DNA from: Nageia nagi
Lineage: Eukaryota > Pinophyta
Direction of reading: 5' to 3'
Length of the DNA stretch: 64,000 nucleotides
Assembly: GCA_050084985.1 (NCBI GenBank)
Contig: JBITNC010000001.1
Span: forward strand, 68,448,001 to 68,512,000
Under the pieces are notes generated by a model. That model had not been told where the DNA came from and ran no database searches. It was given only the letters and a program-made list of their open reading frames with translations. Shown piece after piece: positions 11,837 through 23,237 of the stretch. Position 1 is the first letter of the stretch. Every line of letters begins with the position of its first letter. A program made the translations under genes and the position numbers.

Positions 11837-14162
11837 TCAAACTTCACTCCCCCTTGAGGGCAACTTCACCATCCCGAGAGAATCCCTAAGCTTGCTGAAC
11901 TGAGCTTCAGGAAGGGGCTTGGTGAATAGATCAGCAGAGTTTTCAGTAGATGGACAATACTCTAAGTGTATGATGTCATCTAGAACCTTCTCCCTGATAA
12001 AATGGGCTTGGATTTCCACATGTTTGGTACTCTGATGGAACACAGGATTCTTAGCCAAAGAGATAGCCAATTGATTATCTGAATAAATAAGAGATGGGCC
12101 ATTTTGCTTATACCTAATTTTGTTCAGAAGATGCCTCAACCAAATAGCTTCTTGGGTGGCAACAGACATGGCTCGATATTCAGCTTTGGTGGTAGAAAGA
12201 GTCATAGTAGGTTGCTTCTTGGAAGCCCAAGAGATAGCACCTGAACCAATGTTGAACACATATGCAGAGGTTGATTTTCTATCATCTCTATCTCCCCCAT
12301 AATCAGAATCTGAGAACCCTGAGAGAACAATTGAGGGCACTTTGGAATACTTAAGAGTAAGATCCTTTGTCCTTGCCACATACCTCAAGATTTGCTTCAT
12401 AGCATTGAGGTGTTCAACATATGGTTTTTGCATGAATCGTGCCATCAGATTCACTGCAAAGGTAATATCATGATGAGAGATAGTCAGATAGAGAAGACTA
12501 CCGATCAATTGCCTATAATCTATAGCATCAGCCAACTGAGAATCTAAGCTCAATGATAAAACAATTCTAGGAGAAATAGGTATTGCAACATATCTACACT
12601 CCTCCATTCCAAACTTTTGTAAGATGTCTGATATATACTTAGATTGACTAAGATAAGTACAATCTTTATGTTGGTATACTTGCATTCCAAGATAGTAATA
12701 CAATAGACCTAGATCAGTCATTTTAAATGTTACCTTCAGTTTGGATATGCACTCTTGGATGATTTCAATATTATTGCCTGTTATGAGAAGATCATCCACA
12801 TAAAGGAGAATTAAGACCACGTCTTTTCCTTGATTGAGTACATAAAGATCTGAGTCAGAGAAGCACTTGGAAAAACCAATATCTGTAAAGAATCCTAAAA
12901 TTTTCTTGTACCATGCTCTAGGTGCTTGTTTAAGTCCATACAAAGACCTCTTTAGCTTGCACACAAGAGACTCTTTTCCTTCTGGAATAAATCCTTCTGG
13001 TTGATTCATGTAGTTTTCTACATCTAAGTCACCATTGAGAAATGCACTCTTAACATTAAGTTGAAAAACTTTCCAACCTTGAGCTGTAGAAAGAGTAAGG
13101 ATTATCCTGACAGTAGGCATCTTGGCCACAGGAGCAAAGGTTTCCTCATAATCAATACCATATTTCTGAGCGAATCCTTTGGCCACTAACCTTGCTTTGT
13201 ATTTTTCAACTTCTCCATCAGAATTGTACTTGACCTTGTATATCCATTTATTTTCAATCACATTTTTCTCATTGGGATAAGGAACCAAATCCCAAGTTTC
13301 ATTTTTCATGAGTGCTTCATACTCAACTTTCATAGCTTGTATCCAACACTCTTGCTTGGAAGCTTCTTTGAATGTTGATGGCTCATTCATATTATCAATT
13401 TTGGCAAATAAGGATTTATTCAAGGTCATACTTCTTGTAATTCTCTGAGCTAGAGAATTTTGCTCTTGTGGTGACTTCCCTACATGATCATCCAACCAGT
13501 TAGGTGCAGGCATAGAATCATCTGAATTAGATACCTCAGCATGAGAAGTCATATCCTCAGGAAGTTCATTGAACTTGACATCCCTAGAAATAAAGACTAT
13601 TTTATGGGATGAGGAGTAGAGCCTGTAACCTCTATGCTGATTATCATACCCCACAAAGATGCATTTTTCTGATCTTTTGTCTAGCTTCTTTCTTTTCTCT
13701 GAGGTAATGAAGGCAAATGCATCACAACCAAAGACCCTGAAGTGTGAGATGTTAGGTTTCTTTCTTGTCCATGCTTCATACGAAGTTTTTTCTTCAACTG
13801 CTTTAGTAGGACACCTATTTAGGGTGTGAATAGTAGTGTGAACAGCTTCTCCCCATAAGAAACTAGGAAGGTTACCCAACATGCATCTTACCATTTCCAT
13901 AATGGTGCGATTCTTCCTTTCAGCAACTCCATTTTGCTGAGGGGTGTATGGGATTGTGAATTGCCGCTTGATCCCATGTTTAACACAATAGTCGTTAAAC
14001 GCATTGCTATTATACTCACCCCCATTATCAAATCTCAGCATTTTGATCTTAAAATCAGTTTGATTTTCAACAAGTGCCTTGAAGTCTTTAAATTGGTCAA
14101 AAGTTTGATCCTTGTGCTCAAGTAGATAACCAAATGTCATCCTACTGAAGTAATCAATGAAG
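11837..14162 (-). pseudogene. Copia element 1 pol: integrase core, RT and RNase H
   Basis: A 767-codon open frame (14140-11837). It begins inside the integrase catalytic core (FDNGGEY, then QQNGVAERKNRT with the active-site Glu), continues through the integrase C-terminal region (ISHFRVFGC), then a copia-type reverse transcriptase (WIYKVKYNSDGEVEKYKARL; catalytic LYVDDLLITGN), and ends with RNase H (DSDYGGDRDDRKST, TTKAEYRAM, YSDNQLAI). The aspartates and glutamates expected for all three activities are present. The 5' portion of the integrase is in a different frame at 14164-14508: a one-base shift at about 14165 separates KSLG from ASYVLTF. I score it as a pseudogene because the polyprotein is interrupted, yet this part is strikingly intact compared with all other copia copies here. 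Confidence 0.93.
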
Positions 14163-14163
14163 G

Positions 14164-14880
14164 TCAGAACATAAGAAGCTCCCCTAGAGACTTAGTCTGA
14201 AATGGACCCATCAAATCTGAATGCACAAGCTGAAGAGGACGAGTAGCCCGAGTTGCCTTATCCTTTTCAAACTTTTGCCTATTCATCTTTCCTAGAATGC
14301 ACCTTTCACAAAGACCAATTGTGGGTAAAATATTAGGTAAACCTTCCACAAGTTCTTGATTTTTCATATCTTGAATACTCTTGTGGTTAAGGTGCCCTAA
14401 TCGTTGATGCCAAAGATTACCTTTTGAACACACATTTGTAGTAAGACAAATCTTTGAAGGTACTTGATCCACAATATAAATGTCATCCTTTACTGATCCT
14501 TTCATCAAAGTGGCAAGTCCTTTCTTAACACACCAGGAGTGTGAGGTAAACTCAAATGAGCATCCTTTCCTTGTAATCTAAATTATAGAGATAAGATTCA
14601 TCCTTAGCTTCGGCACATAAAAGACATTATCAAGCGCCTTTCCATGAATCTTCACATTCCCTATTCCTTGAACATCAAGGACTGTATTATCACCTATCAC
14701 AACTGTATCCTTGTTGTACTTATGAAAATTTTCAAACTTATCCTTTTCATAACACATATGATTGGTGCATCCTGAATCAACAATCCAATCATTTGAAATA
14801 GTTTGAGTCATTGAGTAGTAGGCAACAGAAGCAACATGCTTGTTCTTCTTTTTATTATTGAAATTTCTCACATTTGCATT
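14164..14880 (-). pseudogene. Copia element 1 protease and GAG-pre-integrase
   Basis: One frame with an internal stop near 14578. The first part (14871-14578) contains the aspartic protease active site DSGCTNHM and the flap-side VIGDNTVLDVQGIG. The second part (14508-14164) contains the integrase zinc-binding region, WHQRLGHLNH followed by CERCILGK (HHCC type), and the first integrase aspartate in LVHSDLMGPF. The sequence between the two is still alignable with the family (FEFTSHSW, VKKGLATL), so only the single stop codon separates them. Confidence 0.9.
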
Positions 14881-14883
14881 TCC

Positions 14884-15735
14884 CTTGCCTTTTTAAGCAA
14901 ATTTCTTTTTGCAAAAATCATACTCTTTGTGCCTAAAGATGCCACAAAAGTTACAATTTCCATCAAACTTTTCCTGCGATGTTGGTTTACTTGATCCAGC
15001 TTTTTCATTCCTTTGCTTGAAGTTGTCGTGCTTCCTGATGGTAGATGAAGATTTGTTGTCTTTGAATTTATAATGTTTGAACATCTTCTTGAAAGGAGTT
15101 TTGGTTGCTCCTAGAGCAATGCTATTATCCTTTGGATAAATGTTCAACATTTTCTTCTTCAAAGTTTTTTCATGCTTCAGAAGGAGTCTAGAAAGGTTGT
15201 CAAGAGAGATAACATCTTCTTCATCATCGAGCCTAGTCTCCATAACTGTGACAAAGTTACTAAACTTTGTAGAGAGGCTTTGAAGAATAATGAAGACCAT
15301 GAACTCATCATTGATCCAATTGCACCCACAGCCAACCAGTTGTGTCCTGAGGTCAATGATTTTGTTCAAGTAGATTGAGGCACTTTCATCTTCTCCTTGA
15401 CAATATTGTAATAACTTTTGTAGAATGGTGAACCTTCTTGAAAATTTGGATCCAAGGTAAATTTTATTTAGTCTATCCCAAGCTTCTTTTGCTGATGTCG
15501 AGGAAGAGATCATGAGAAGGATGTCATCTAAAATTGCACGATAGATCATTGAGGTTGCTAACTCATTCTTTGAGTTGTAAATTTCAAGGGCCTTCTCATT
15601 TGTAGGAGCAACTAGATCTTCATTTACTATCTACCATAGCTTCCTTTCCTGTAACTCAGCTCTCATACGAGGTTCCCATATGTCAAAGTTAGAACCGTCG
15701 AGTATGTGCTTGGGTATGAAGGTTTCAACCATTAT
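14884..15735 (-). pseudogene. Copia element 1 gag
   Basis: Capsid-like gag of the UBN2/copia type. The likely start is MVETFIPKHILDG at about 15732, because the same opening (PKHILDGSN or close) begins gag at 49050 and 41220. A TAG near 15631 (after ERKLW) breaks it, and the frame continues to 14893 (AKEAWDRLNKIYLG, FTILQKLLQYCQG, NLSRLLLKHE). It ends with a zinc knuckle, CNFCGIFRHKEYDFC. The last Cys is one residue later than in the consensus CX2CX4HX4C; the paralogue at 49830 has the regular CNFCGIYGHKENHC. A further stop lies at 14893 before the protease frame. Confidence 0.9.
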
Positions 15736-17680
15736 CTGTACAAAAAATAAATATGTAATAAGAATGCAAATTTTTACAAGTTCCCATCTATACAAATCAA
15801 ACATAAGTAAACATGTCCCATATGTGCAAACCACGATCTGTAGAGGAATAAAGTTGGGGTTGTTTTCTTGTATAGAATTAGGCCTTCACCTGGATGCCCG
15901 CAAGGTGGAGCCCAGGTACTACTAGTCCTCAACCAGTTCACCTTGGTCAGTAATATACTCTCACAAGGAGAAGTACCAACTATTTTTCAAGGATCCGACA
16001 TATCTTGGATCGGCCATTTTAATTATCTTGATTAAGGTTTTTAGTTTTCCTCCTAGGTTATCAAGATAATCCCTGAATGGATGTGCGGACATGTGGTATC
16101 ACTACACACATGCCTGTCCACCTAATAGAGTTATGTCCAATCCAACAGAGGTCTTAGGGGCAATTAAGATGAACTTACCACCACTCGGGTATTAAAATTA
16201 AAAGGGCTCCAGTCTGCCCTGTCCTCACCTTATGGCTCCCCAAACAAGTCATGTTGTGGAAGAATACATGCGGATGTGTTCATTTTAGGGGTTACTTTCA
16301 ATATTTGCATTTTTACAAGTATAAGCAAATTGTGCAAAAATATAAAGTAAAGTAAAATTGCATCATCCACATGAGCTTGAAAAACCTTAAAAAGTCCAAT
16401 GGGTTTTGTACTAACCCCTAAAGGACTTTTACATTTTGTATATTTTGCTCAATTTATTCAAGCACTTAATGAATTAAACAAAAGAACTAAGTCCTACTTA
16501 GTATTTAATTCATAACATGCATTATTCCATGACTTAAAAAAATAAGTAATCATGCATTATTTAACTTAAAAATTTAAGTCCTAAGCATGTTTTATTCTTC
16601 AAACAAGATAAAGATACATGCATCATAAGTCTATCATGCAATATCTAGATAAGGTTTACAAGATAAAGAGACATGCATCATAAATCTAGCATGCAAGATC
16701 TAGATAAAAATTTAAGTAAAAATTATACCAATTCCCCCCTTTTCACTTAAAGTTTTATCCCTAAAAAAATTGTATGCTAAGACTTGTCTTATAAGTATGC
16801 ATTTTAAGTAAAAAAATTTCCCTTATTTACTTAAAAAATAGCATGCTTAGACTAAATTACTATGCTTAGAAAAAAATGCTAAGAGGTTAGCATTAAAAAT
16901 TGCATGTGCACCTTAGTAATTTAAACATGCAATTTTGAGTAGAATATTAGAAATATTCTAAGTACTCCTAAGTGCATTTAATGGGAGCAATTGACTTGTA
17001 AGCAAGTAAGTAAAAAAAATTAAATGCCTAAGAAGTATATGTGTGCAAGTTGTAATAGGAGGCCCATACCCCTACTTCATGCAATTTTAATGCTTTGTCT
17101 ACCTTAAGCACTAAAAAAAATACTCCTAAGTCAAAAAATAATTAAATGCTTTGTAGTTGTAAAATTATGACCCCCCCCTTTTTCTTCCACCAAGAAAAGC
17201 ATACGTTGCTTTTGGAAGAGCAAAAAATGCAAGTAGTCAACTAAACAAACTTAATGCATTTAAGTGCATTAAAGTGACTAAGAAGACTTGCAAGGAGTTG
17301 GCAGCCATCAACCTTGACTGTGGGAAGGAGGAGGACCTTCATGGAGGCACTATAGGACAGCCTATGGAGGTGATGGTGGCCAAGCTTAGAAGAAGACTTG
17401 ATGGTGAGGGAGGAGGAGAGGAAGCGCTGTGTCTCTACAAGCTGGCGAGGGAGCTACGGTATGGAGACCACCGTCTTCGCATGGAGGGAGAGAGCACAGC
17501 TGACGCACATGAGGAGGGTGGTGTTTTGGATGTGAAAAAACACATACAACAAAAGACCATGGAGAAAGGATACCAATGAGGGAGAAGGAGCACTGAGATG
17601 AGTAGGGAGAAAGGCTACCGATGAGAGAGGAGGCGTAGCTGATGCGTGCGAGGAGAATGGGAGACATAGTCCTGCAGTCA

Positions 17681-18197
17681 TTGGTCAAACAATTCCTATC
17701 CCTTCCCTATGCTTCCCATTTTTGCATCCATGTTTACATTACAGTAGGACAATGTCTGCATCGAATCATACATGGAAACATAAGCACGGAAGCAAGAATC
17801 CTCAGGAGTGTAGTAAAAAAAATGATTTGTGCATATCCTATAATTATTGCAGTCCACAAAACTTGTCTGCAGCATGCACCTTGTCAAACAATTCACGTAT
17901 CATTGCATAGATAGTAGTAGTGGATCCAGTTGATGCATATCCTACGACCAAGTCAGTTCATGCAATGCAGTCTGGAGGCCACCGGTGAGGAGGCTGCGGG
18001 GGGAGTGCGGTCTGCATGTGAGACTGGGATGGGTGCTGTTGGTCAAATAATTCCTGTGCCTTCCCATTTTGTGCATATCCTATGATTATTGCATTGATAG
18101 ACTGTATCTCGATGAGGCATTTTGTTAACCAACTTGCGTACCTTCCCGCTGCAGAGGAGAGGAGGAGGATGTGCATGACGGGGAGGCGGAAGACCAC
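17681..18197 (-). pseudogene. PPR-gene fragments inside the copia leader
   Basis: Three short segments on the element's sense strand translate to recognisable pentatricopeptide-repeat motifs of the plant PLS type. At 18120-18039: KMPHRDTV and, in the next frame, NAIIIGYAQNGK then QELFDQ. At 17894-17824: ELFDKVHAADKF and WTAIIIGYAQI. At 17734-17681: NMDAKMGSIGKG, a stop, then ELFDQ, matching the common MYAKCGSI-x-x-A-x-ELFD register. PPR proteins bind organellar RNA, and plants have hundreds. The order and frames are scrambled, so this is not a working gene; it looks like captured and rearranged host coding sequence. Chance similarity is unlikely because three separate motif instances lie on one strand within 500 bp, but homology has not been tested by search. 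Confidence 0.7.
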
Positions 18198-18921
18198 TGA
18201 CGTGGCATTTTGTCAAACAAAATTTTAATTTTATTTTGTAAACTATATTATTTTGTCCCCCCCAAAAATTTATAATTTTTGAAAAATATATTGTAAATAT
18301 TTCAAAGAACTTGTAAAGTCTTCCACTTTTTTATTTCAACAATAAAAAAAATGAGAGAGGGCAAATATCCCCAATATTTGCTTTAAATTTTAAACAATTG
18401 CCTCTAGAAATTATTTCCCTTTATTTGCATTAAAATTTTGCAAAAAATAAGACAATTTAGAGAAGAAATAAAGTATTATGTAAATATTTCAAAACTTGTA
18501 AATAAAGTCCTCCACTTTATTTCAACAATAACATATGTAAAAAATTGCACCTTCCTCTTTTTTTTGATATTTTTCACAAAAGACTATTGTAAAAAAAAAC
18601 TTTTCAATAAGATGCTATCATAATATATTTTTTCTCACAAAAAAGGCATTTTCTTTGTACATTAAAAATAGATTACTAGCATAAAATATTGTTATTAAGA
18701 AGAGAGTAGCAAAAATATATTATGGTATTTGAAGTTATTTTTGCTAAGACATTGAGCTAGCATAATCATACAAAAAATTAGTATCATAATGAACTTAGTT
18801 AAAGAAGGATAGAAGGTTATACCTTTGCAAACCTTTTACCTCACAATGAAGATTAGGATTAAGATCTCCAAATTTGAGAAGGATGAAGAACCTCCAAAAT
18901 GTAGAAGAAGAGCTTCCACAC

Positions 18922-18938
18922 CAAGCTCTAGATACCAA
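18922..18938 (-). promoter_or_regulatory. Primer-binding site of copia element 1
   Basis: Minus strand TTGGTATCTAGAGCTTGG follows the 5' LTR by one base. It resembles the initiator Met-tRNA primer complement TGGTATCAGAGC with one inserted T. Confidence 0.85.
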
Positions 18939-18939
18939 T

Positions 18940-19440
18940 TGAGAGAATTAGCACTACTCTAATTCCCAAGGTCCAAGACTTTAGAAAGCTCAATCATATT
19001 CAACATGCAACATCTACAAGCTACTAACACATTCACACAATATGACACCAATATAATGTGGTTCCTCCCTCCTTGGGAGTACATCCACAACTAGTTCTAT
19101 ATTCTCAATCTATGCACTTCTTACTACAATTCTCTTCCTCTCCTACACAACCTAGTAGAGTAATCTTACTCCAAAACTTAGATGTGTTTACAAGAGGAGA
19201 GGCCCTCTATTTATAGCTTGATAGCACCTTCCTAACCTCCCTTTAACCCAAGGGTTAGGTTAGGGTTACAATAAATGTGTGACCTAACTTTAACCTACCA
19301 ACTAACCCCATGGTTAGGTCAAAGTCCACACATAATAAAGAATTCAATTAATCCCTTAAGGTATCTACATATCCTTTAAGTGATTAATTGAACTTACAAG
19401 GAGTTTAGATATTCACAATATTTCATTACAAATTATAACA
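18940..19440 (-). repeat. 5' LTR of copia element 1
   Basis: 501 bp, starts TGTTATAATTTG on the minus strand and ends ATTCTCTCA. It differs from the 3' LTR at seven positions, all transversions. Confidence 0.97.
19208..19215 (-). promoter_or_regulatory. TATA box in the copia element 1 LTR
   Basis: TATAAATA on the minus strand followed by GAGGGCCTCTCC. The same TATAAATA with a downstream GA-rich stretch recurs in the LTRs at 35861, 38073 and 61956, so it is the likely U3 promoter. Confidence 0.7.
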
Positions 19441-19445
19441 TCCAA

Positions 19446-20000
19446 TGGCACTAGTGGTACTCAAAAATGCATTGCTCCTTTGTGGAATGAATTTACTCAA
19501 TAATTATTGATCCATTTTGTTCCTAGTGACTATGAAGATTTCACAGGGGCATTGACCAAGTTACATAAAACCACAATAGTCAAAGAATACCAAAATCAAT
19601 TTAAGAAATTAGAAAATCACATAGAGGGGTTGGATGATGCATTTTTCACAAAGATGTTTTATCAGTGGATTAAAGGAAGAAATTAAACCAGAGGTCAAAA
19701 TTTTTAATCCCAAAACTATGATGGATGTTATTGCTTTGGCAAAGCTCACTAAAGATGAAGCCAATGCTCATCGATGAAATGTAAGAACCCCATTCATAAA
19801 AACACATAATATTTCCCATTCTTCTAATAACACAAGTACCCCACCACCAAATCGCACAATGCAAACTAAGAAGTTGACATAGGAAAAAATAAAAGAGTGT
19901 TAAAAGAAGGGCTTGTGCTATAATTGTGATGAAAATTTTATTTATAGTCATTGTTGTACTCAACAAAAGTTATATTTTCTTGATGTTGATGCTCCTAGTG
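19446..20000 (+). pseudogene. Gypsy gag, 3' part with zinc knuckle
   Basis: Continues the gag cut at 10284. Translation in alternating frames gives YEDFTGALTKLHKTT, EYQNQFKKLENHIEGL, the stretch EIKPEVKIFNPKTMMDVIAL and KLTKDEANAH, all typical of plant Ty3/gypsy Retrotrans_gag, then LCYNCDE as the remnant of the CCHC zinc knuckle and a Asp/Glu-rich linker (DVDAPSEEEYE). The knuckle has lost its regular spacing after the second Cys. TAA/TAG codons replace Gln at several positions. Confidence 0.85.
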
Positions 20001-20580
20001 AGGAGGAATATGAGAGTGCACCCAAGGAGGCTACATAGAAAATTCTAGATGAGGAGGCCCTCGATTATCTCTTACATTGCATTGGCAGGAATTACTACCC
20101 TTCAAACTATAAAGGTCAAAGGTTTTTTAAAAAGCACCCTCTCATAATATTGTTGGATTTGAGAAGTACTCATAATTTCATTGATCCATAGGTGGCTAAG
20201 GTTGCTAACTATTACATCCACATTACAAATAATTTTGAGGTTATAATTGGTAATAGAGGAAAAATAGCATGTAAAGGCACATATCAAAAATGTCAAACAT
20301 AGCATGGACCAGTATACTTTGAAAAATGATATGTATGCTTTAACACTTGGGGGATGTGATATAGTTTTGAGGGTGCAATGGTTGAGGACTTATGAGCTCA
20401 CATCGCATGGAAAAGATCCTATGGAAAATTAGAAATGGGATGTTGGCACAGTTATACTCTTTATCAATCATTGAATCTAAAGTCACAGAGCCTAAGGATA
20501 TGTAGCCCATCTTAAGTAAGCATGCATGTGCCTTTGAGGAATCAATGGAATTACCACCCCAGTGATCACATGATCATGCT
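20001..20580 (+). pseudogene. Gypsy aspartic protease remnant
   Basis: About 20040-20480 translates to LLDLRSTHNFIDP, corresponding to the retropepsin signature LVDSGSTHNFID with the catalytic triad damaged (D-L-R instead of D-S-G), followed by VANYYIHITNNFEV and a short stretch resembling the flap. Stops are frequent. Confidence 0.75.
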
Positions 20581-21356
20581 ATCTAGTTTATGCTGGGGAG
20601 TCACCCACCAAACATTTATCCTTATCAGTATCCTTGTTTACAAAAAAATGAAATTGAAAAATTAGTTCAAGAACTGTTAAATGCAGGAGTAAACTAACCT
20701 AATGTAAGCCTATATTCTTCTCCAATTATATTGGTTCGTAAGGAAGATGGTTCATGATGTATGTATGTGGATTTTAGGGCCCTCAACAAAATTACCATCA
20801 AGGATAAATTTCCCATACCGATCATTGATGAATTATTGGATGAACTGCATGGGGCAAGATATATTTCTAAGTTGGACCTATAATCTAGGTGTCACCAAAT
20901 CCACCTTAAGGAGGAGGATATACCAAAACTATATTTTGCACCCATGAGGGCCATTATGAGTTCTTGATCATGCTTTTTGGCCTCACAAATGCTCCATCCA
21001 CATTTCAAAGTTTAATGAACCAATGTTTTGTTCATTCCTTAGGAAGTTCATTTTAGTTTTCTTTGATGATATCTTGATCTACAGTAAGACATGGCAAGAA
21101 CATGTGGCACATGTTGACCAAACCTTACAAATTTTGAAGGAACACTAGCTATATGCAAAAAAATCAAAATGTTCATTCGATAAGAGGGAAATTGACTACT
21201 CAGGCCATATTATATTCGAAGAGGGAGTTAAGGTGGATCCATAAAAGATTACTGACATGCAGAACTAGTCTTCCTACATATTTGAAAAGTCTTTGAGGAT
21301 TCTTGGGGTTGACAGGCTATTATAGGAAATTTGTGAAGGATTATGGTAAGATTGCA
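20581..21356 (+). pseudogene. Gypsy reverse transcriptase
   Basis: Ty3-type RT in broken frames: [56 protein letters not shown], then the catalytic box FDDILIYSKTW near 21060, and [14 protein letters not shown] at the RT-RNase H connection. Frameshifts and TAG/TAA codons at former Gln and Trp positions inactivate it. It is present once, upstream of the triplicated segment. Confidence 0.88.
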
Positions 21357-23237
21357 GCACCTCTAACCATGTTGTTGAAAAAGATTACATTCCAATTATC
21401 CCCTCAAGCTGAGGTAGCTTTCCTTAAGCTCAAGGATGCGATGTGTATGACCTCGGTATTAGCAATGCCATATTTTTCTAAAACCTTTTTGATAGAAAGT
21501 GATGCTTATGGAGTACAAATTAGGGTAGTATTAATGCAATAGGGGCATCCCTTGGCATTCACTAGCAGAGCACTCTCTAGTAAAAATTTGGGTAAATCCA
21601 CTTATGAAAAAGAAATACTTGCCATCATTCATGCAGTTCAACATTGGAGACCATATCTCATTGGTCATCATTTGATAATCCTCATGGATCATCACAGTTT
21701 GAAATTTTTCATTGAGCAACATATTTTTATGCCTAAGTAATAAAAATGGGTGAAAAAACTTTTGGGGTATGATTATGAGATAGTATACTGTAAAGGTAAA
21801 GAAAAAGTGGTTATAGATGCTTTGTCCAGAAAATTTGAAGATCAAGTAGCACTACAAGCTCTTTTGTCTCCTAATCCTTAATGGTTGGATAAAGTTAAAT
21901 AAGAGTGGGCAAAGGATAGATGCACCTAAGAATTGTTAAACAAATCACTCAAGACCCCATGAGTAAATCAACCACACATGGCATGATGGTATTTTGAGAT
22001 TCAAAGGTTGAATTTTGTTACCATATCCTTCAAAATATAAATCAAAAATACTTGCCAAATTGCATTCCACACCTACATCAAGACATGATGGATTTTTAAA
22101 AACTTATAAGCAGGTGTCATGATCATTCTATTGGGAAAGTATGAAATTGGATATCAAGCAGTTTGTGGTAGCTTGTGATGTGTGTCAATGATAAAAGGGT
22201 GAGATAGTGGGTACTCCAAGACTCCTTCAACCTCTTTCCATACCTACTTGTACATGGACGAATATCTTAATGGATTTCATTGAAGGCCTTCCTAAATCTA
22301 ATGGTAAAATAGTTATTCTAGTGGTGGTTGGTTGGTTATCCAAATATGCTAATTTTGGTTCATTGGCTCATCCCTACAAGGCAGTGACAGTGGCATAATT
22401 ATTCCTAGATACAATTTTTAAACTTCATGGCATGCTAGAGATGATTGTGATCCCACTTTTACAAACCATTTTTGGTAAGAGCTTTTCAAGCTACAAGGTA
22501 CCCAATTAAACATGAGCTCAGCATATCACCCATGAACTAATGGTTAGACTGAAATTATCAAGAAATGTTTGGAAACATATTTATGTTATTTTGCTTTAGC
22601 ATGACCTATGCATTGGGTACAATTGCTTCCCTTGGCTGAGTGGTGGTATAATACATCTTATCATTCTACCAGTAAGATGAACCCCTATGAAGTAATGTAT
22701 GGTTAAGCTCTACCAATAGTCACCTCGTATGTTGTAGGTACCAGTAAAGTTTAGATAGTTGACTCAACTTTAGTCACTTGGGATGATATTCTTTATTTAT
22801 TCAAAGATAACCTTTAGATAGCCCAACTCTATATGAAATAACATGCTGATCAACAATGTGTCGAAAGGGAGTTCCAGGTAGATGACATGGTATTTCTAAG
22901 GCTACAACCTTATCACCAAAAATTATTAAAAATAAAAGGCCCTAAAAAATTGGCCCCAAAGTTTTATGGTCCCTACAAGGTGTTACATCACATTGGCCTA
23001 GCTACATACAAATTGAAGCTTCCTACTTCTTCCAAGATTCACCCAGTGTTTCATGTCTCTTATCTTAAGAAAGTGGTTGGATTAGAGGTTTGAGTTCAAA
23101 CATAATTGCCTGAGTTGGCAAAGGATGGATCAATGGTAGTTATACTTGAGGCAATTTTGGATCAACATTCATGGTAGCTTCATAATCGCTCCATCACAGA
23201 AGTCCTTATGTAATGGCAAGGCATGGCACCAGAAGAT
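21357..23237 (+). pseudogene. Triplicated segment, unit 1: RNase H, integrase, chromodomain
   Basis: Begins GCACCTCTAACC within RNase H ([46 protein letters not shown]), continues through the integrase zinc region and core (DFIEGLPKSNGK; DCDPTFTNHFW; AYHP-stop-TNG), the integrase C-terminus ([26 protein letters not shown]) and a chromodomain remnant (LHNRSITEVL, QGMAPEDA). Unique features of unit 1: a TAG in MQ-stop-GHPLAF, Tyr for Cys in SDAYG, and an uninterrupted AAAATAG near 22306. It shares most stops with units 2 and 3, including the double TAATAA after MPK/MPE and the stop in AYHP-stop-TNG, so the copies arose after these mutations. Confidence 0.92.

Larger units (their letters stand above)
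15736..18939 (-). other. 3.2-kb leader of copia element 1
   Basis: Long non-coding leader between primer site and gag. The gag-proximal part (about 15850-16740) is conserved with the leader of element 2 at 39900-41150: both contain a TGAGAGTATATT block, an ACCTGGGCT block and AAAATGAACACATC. Just before gag the minus strand reads TTTTTTGTACAG then ATAATGG, which looks like a splice acceptor. 16604-16713 holds a 55-bp direct duplication (CAAGATAAAGA to AGATCTAGATAA). The distal part (17280-18200) is GC-rich and contains the PPR-like fragments. Confidence 0.75.
10290..19440 (-). mobile_element. Ty1/copia element 1, young, nested in gypsy gag
   Basis: A 9151-bp element in minus orientation with 501-bp LTRs at both ends (10290-10790 and 18940-19440) and perfect TCCAA target duplications (10285-10289, 19441-19445). 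Order on the minus strand: 5' LTR, primer site, a 3.1-kb leader, gag, protease, integrase, reverse transcriptase, RNase H, a 3' UTR with a minisatellite, polypurine tract, 3' LTR. The LTRs differ at only 7 positions, so insertion is recent relative to its host. Nevertheless gag-pol has three in-frame stops (near 15631, 14893 and 14578) and one frameshift (about 14165), so this copy cannot make a full polyprotein without readthrough. Confidence 0.97.

Noticed and set aside
17274-17579. 101-codon + frame in the copia leader
   Set aside because: Antisense to the element and to the PPR-like fragments; long mainly because the block is GC-rich.
21531-21845. Repeated 104-codon minus-strand frame in all three gypsy units (also 23412, 25291)
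   Set aside because: It is the antisense shadow of RNase H and recurs only because the segment is triplicated.
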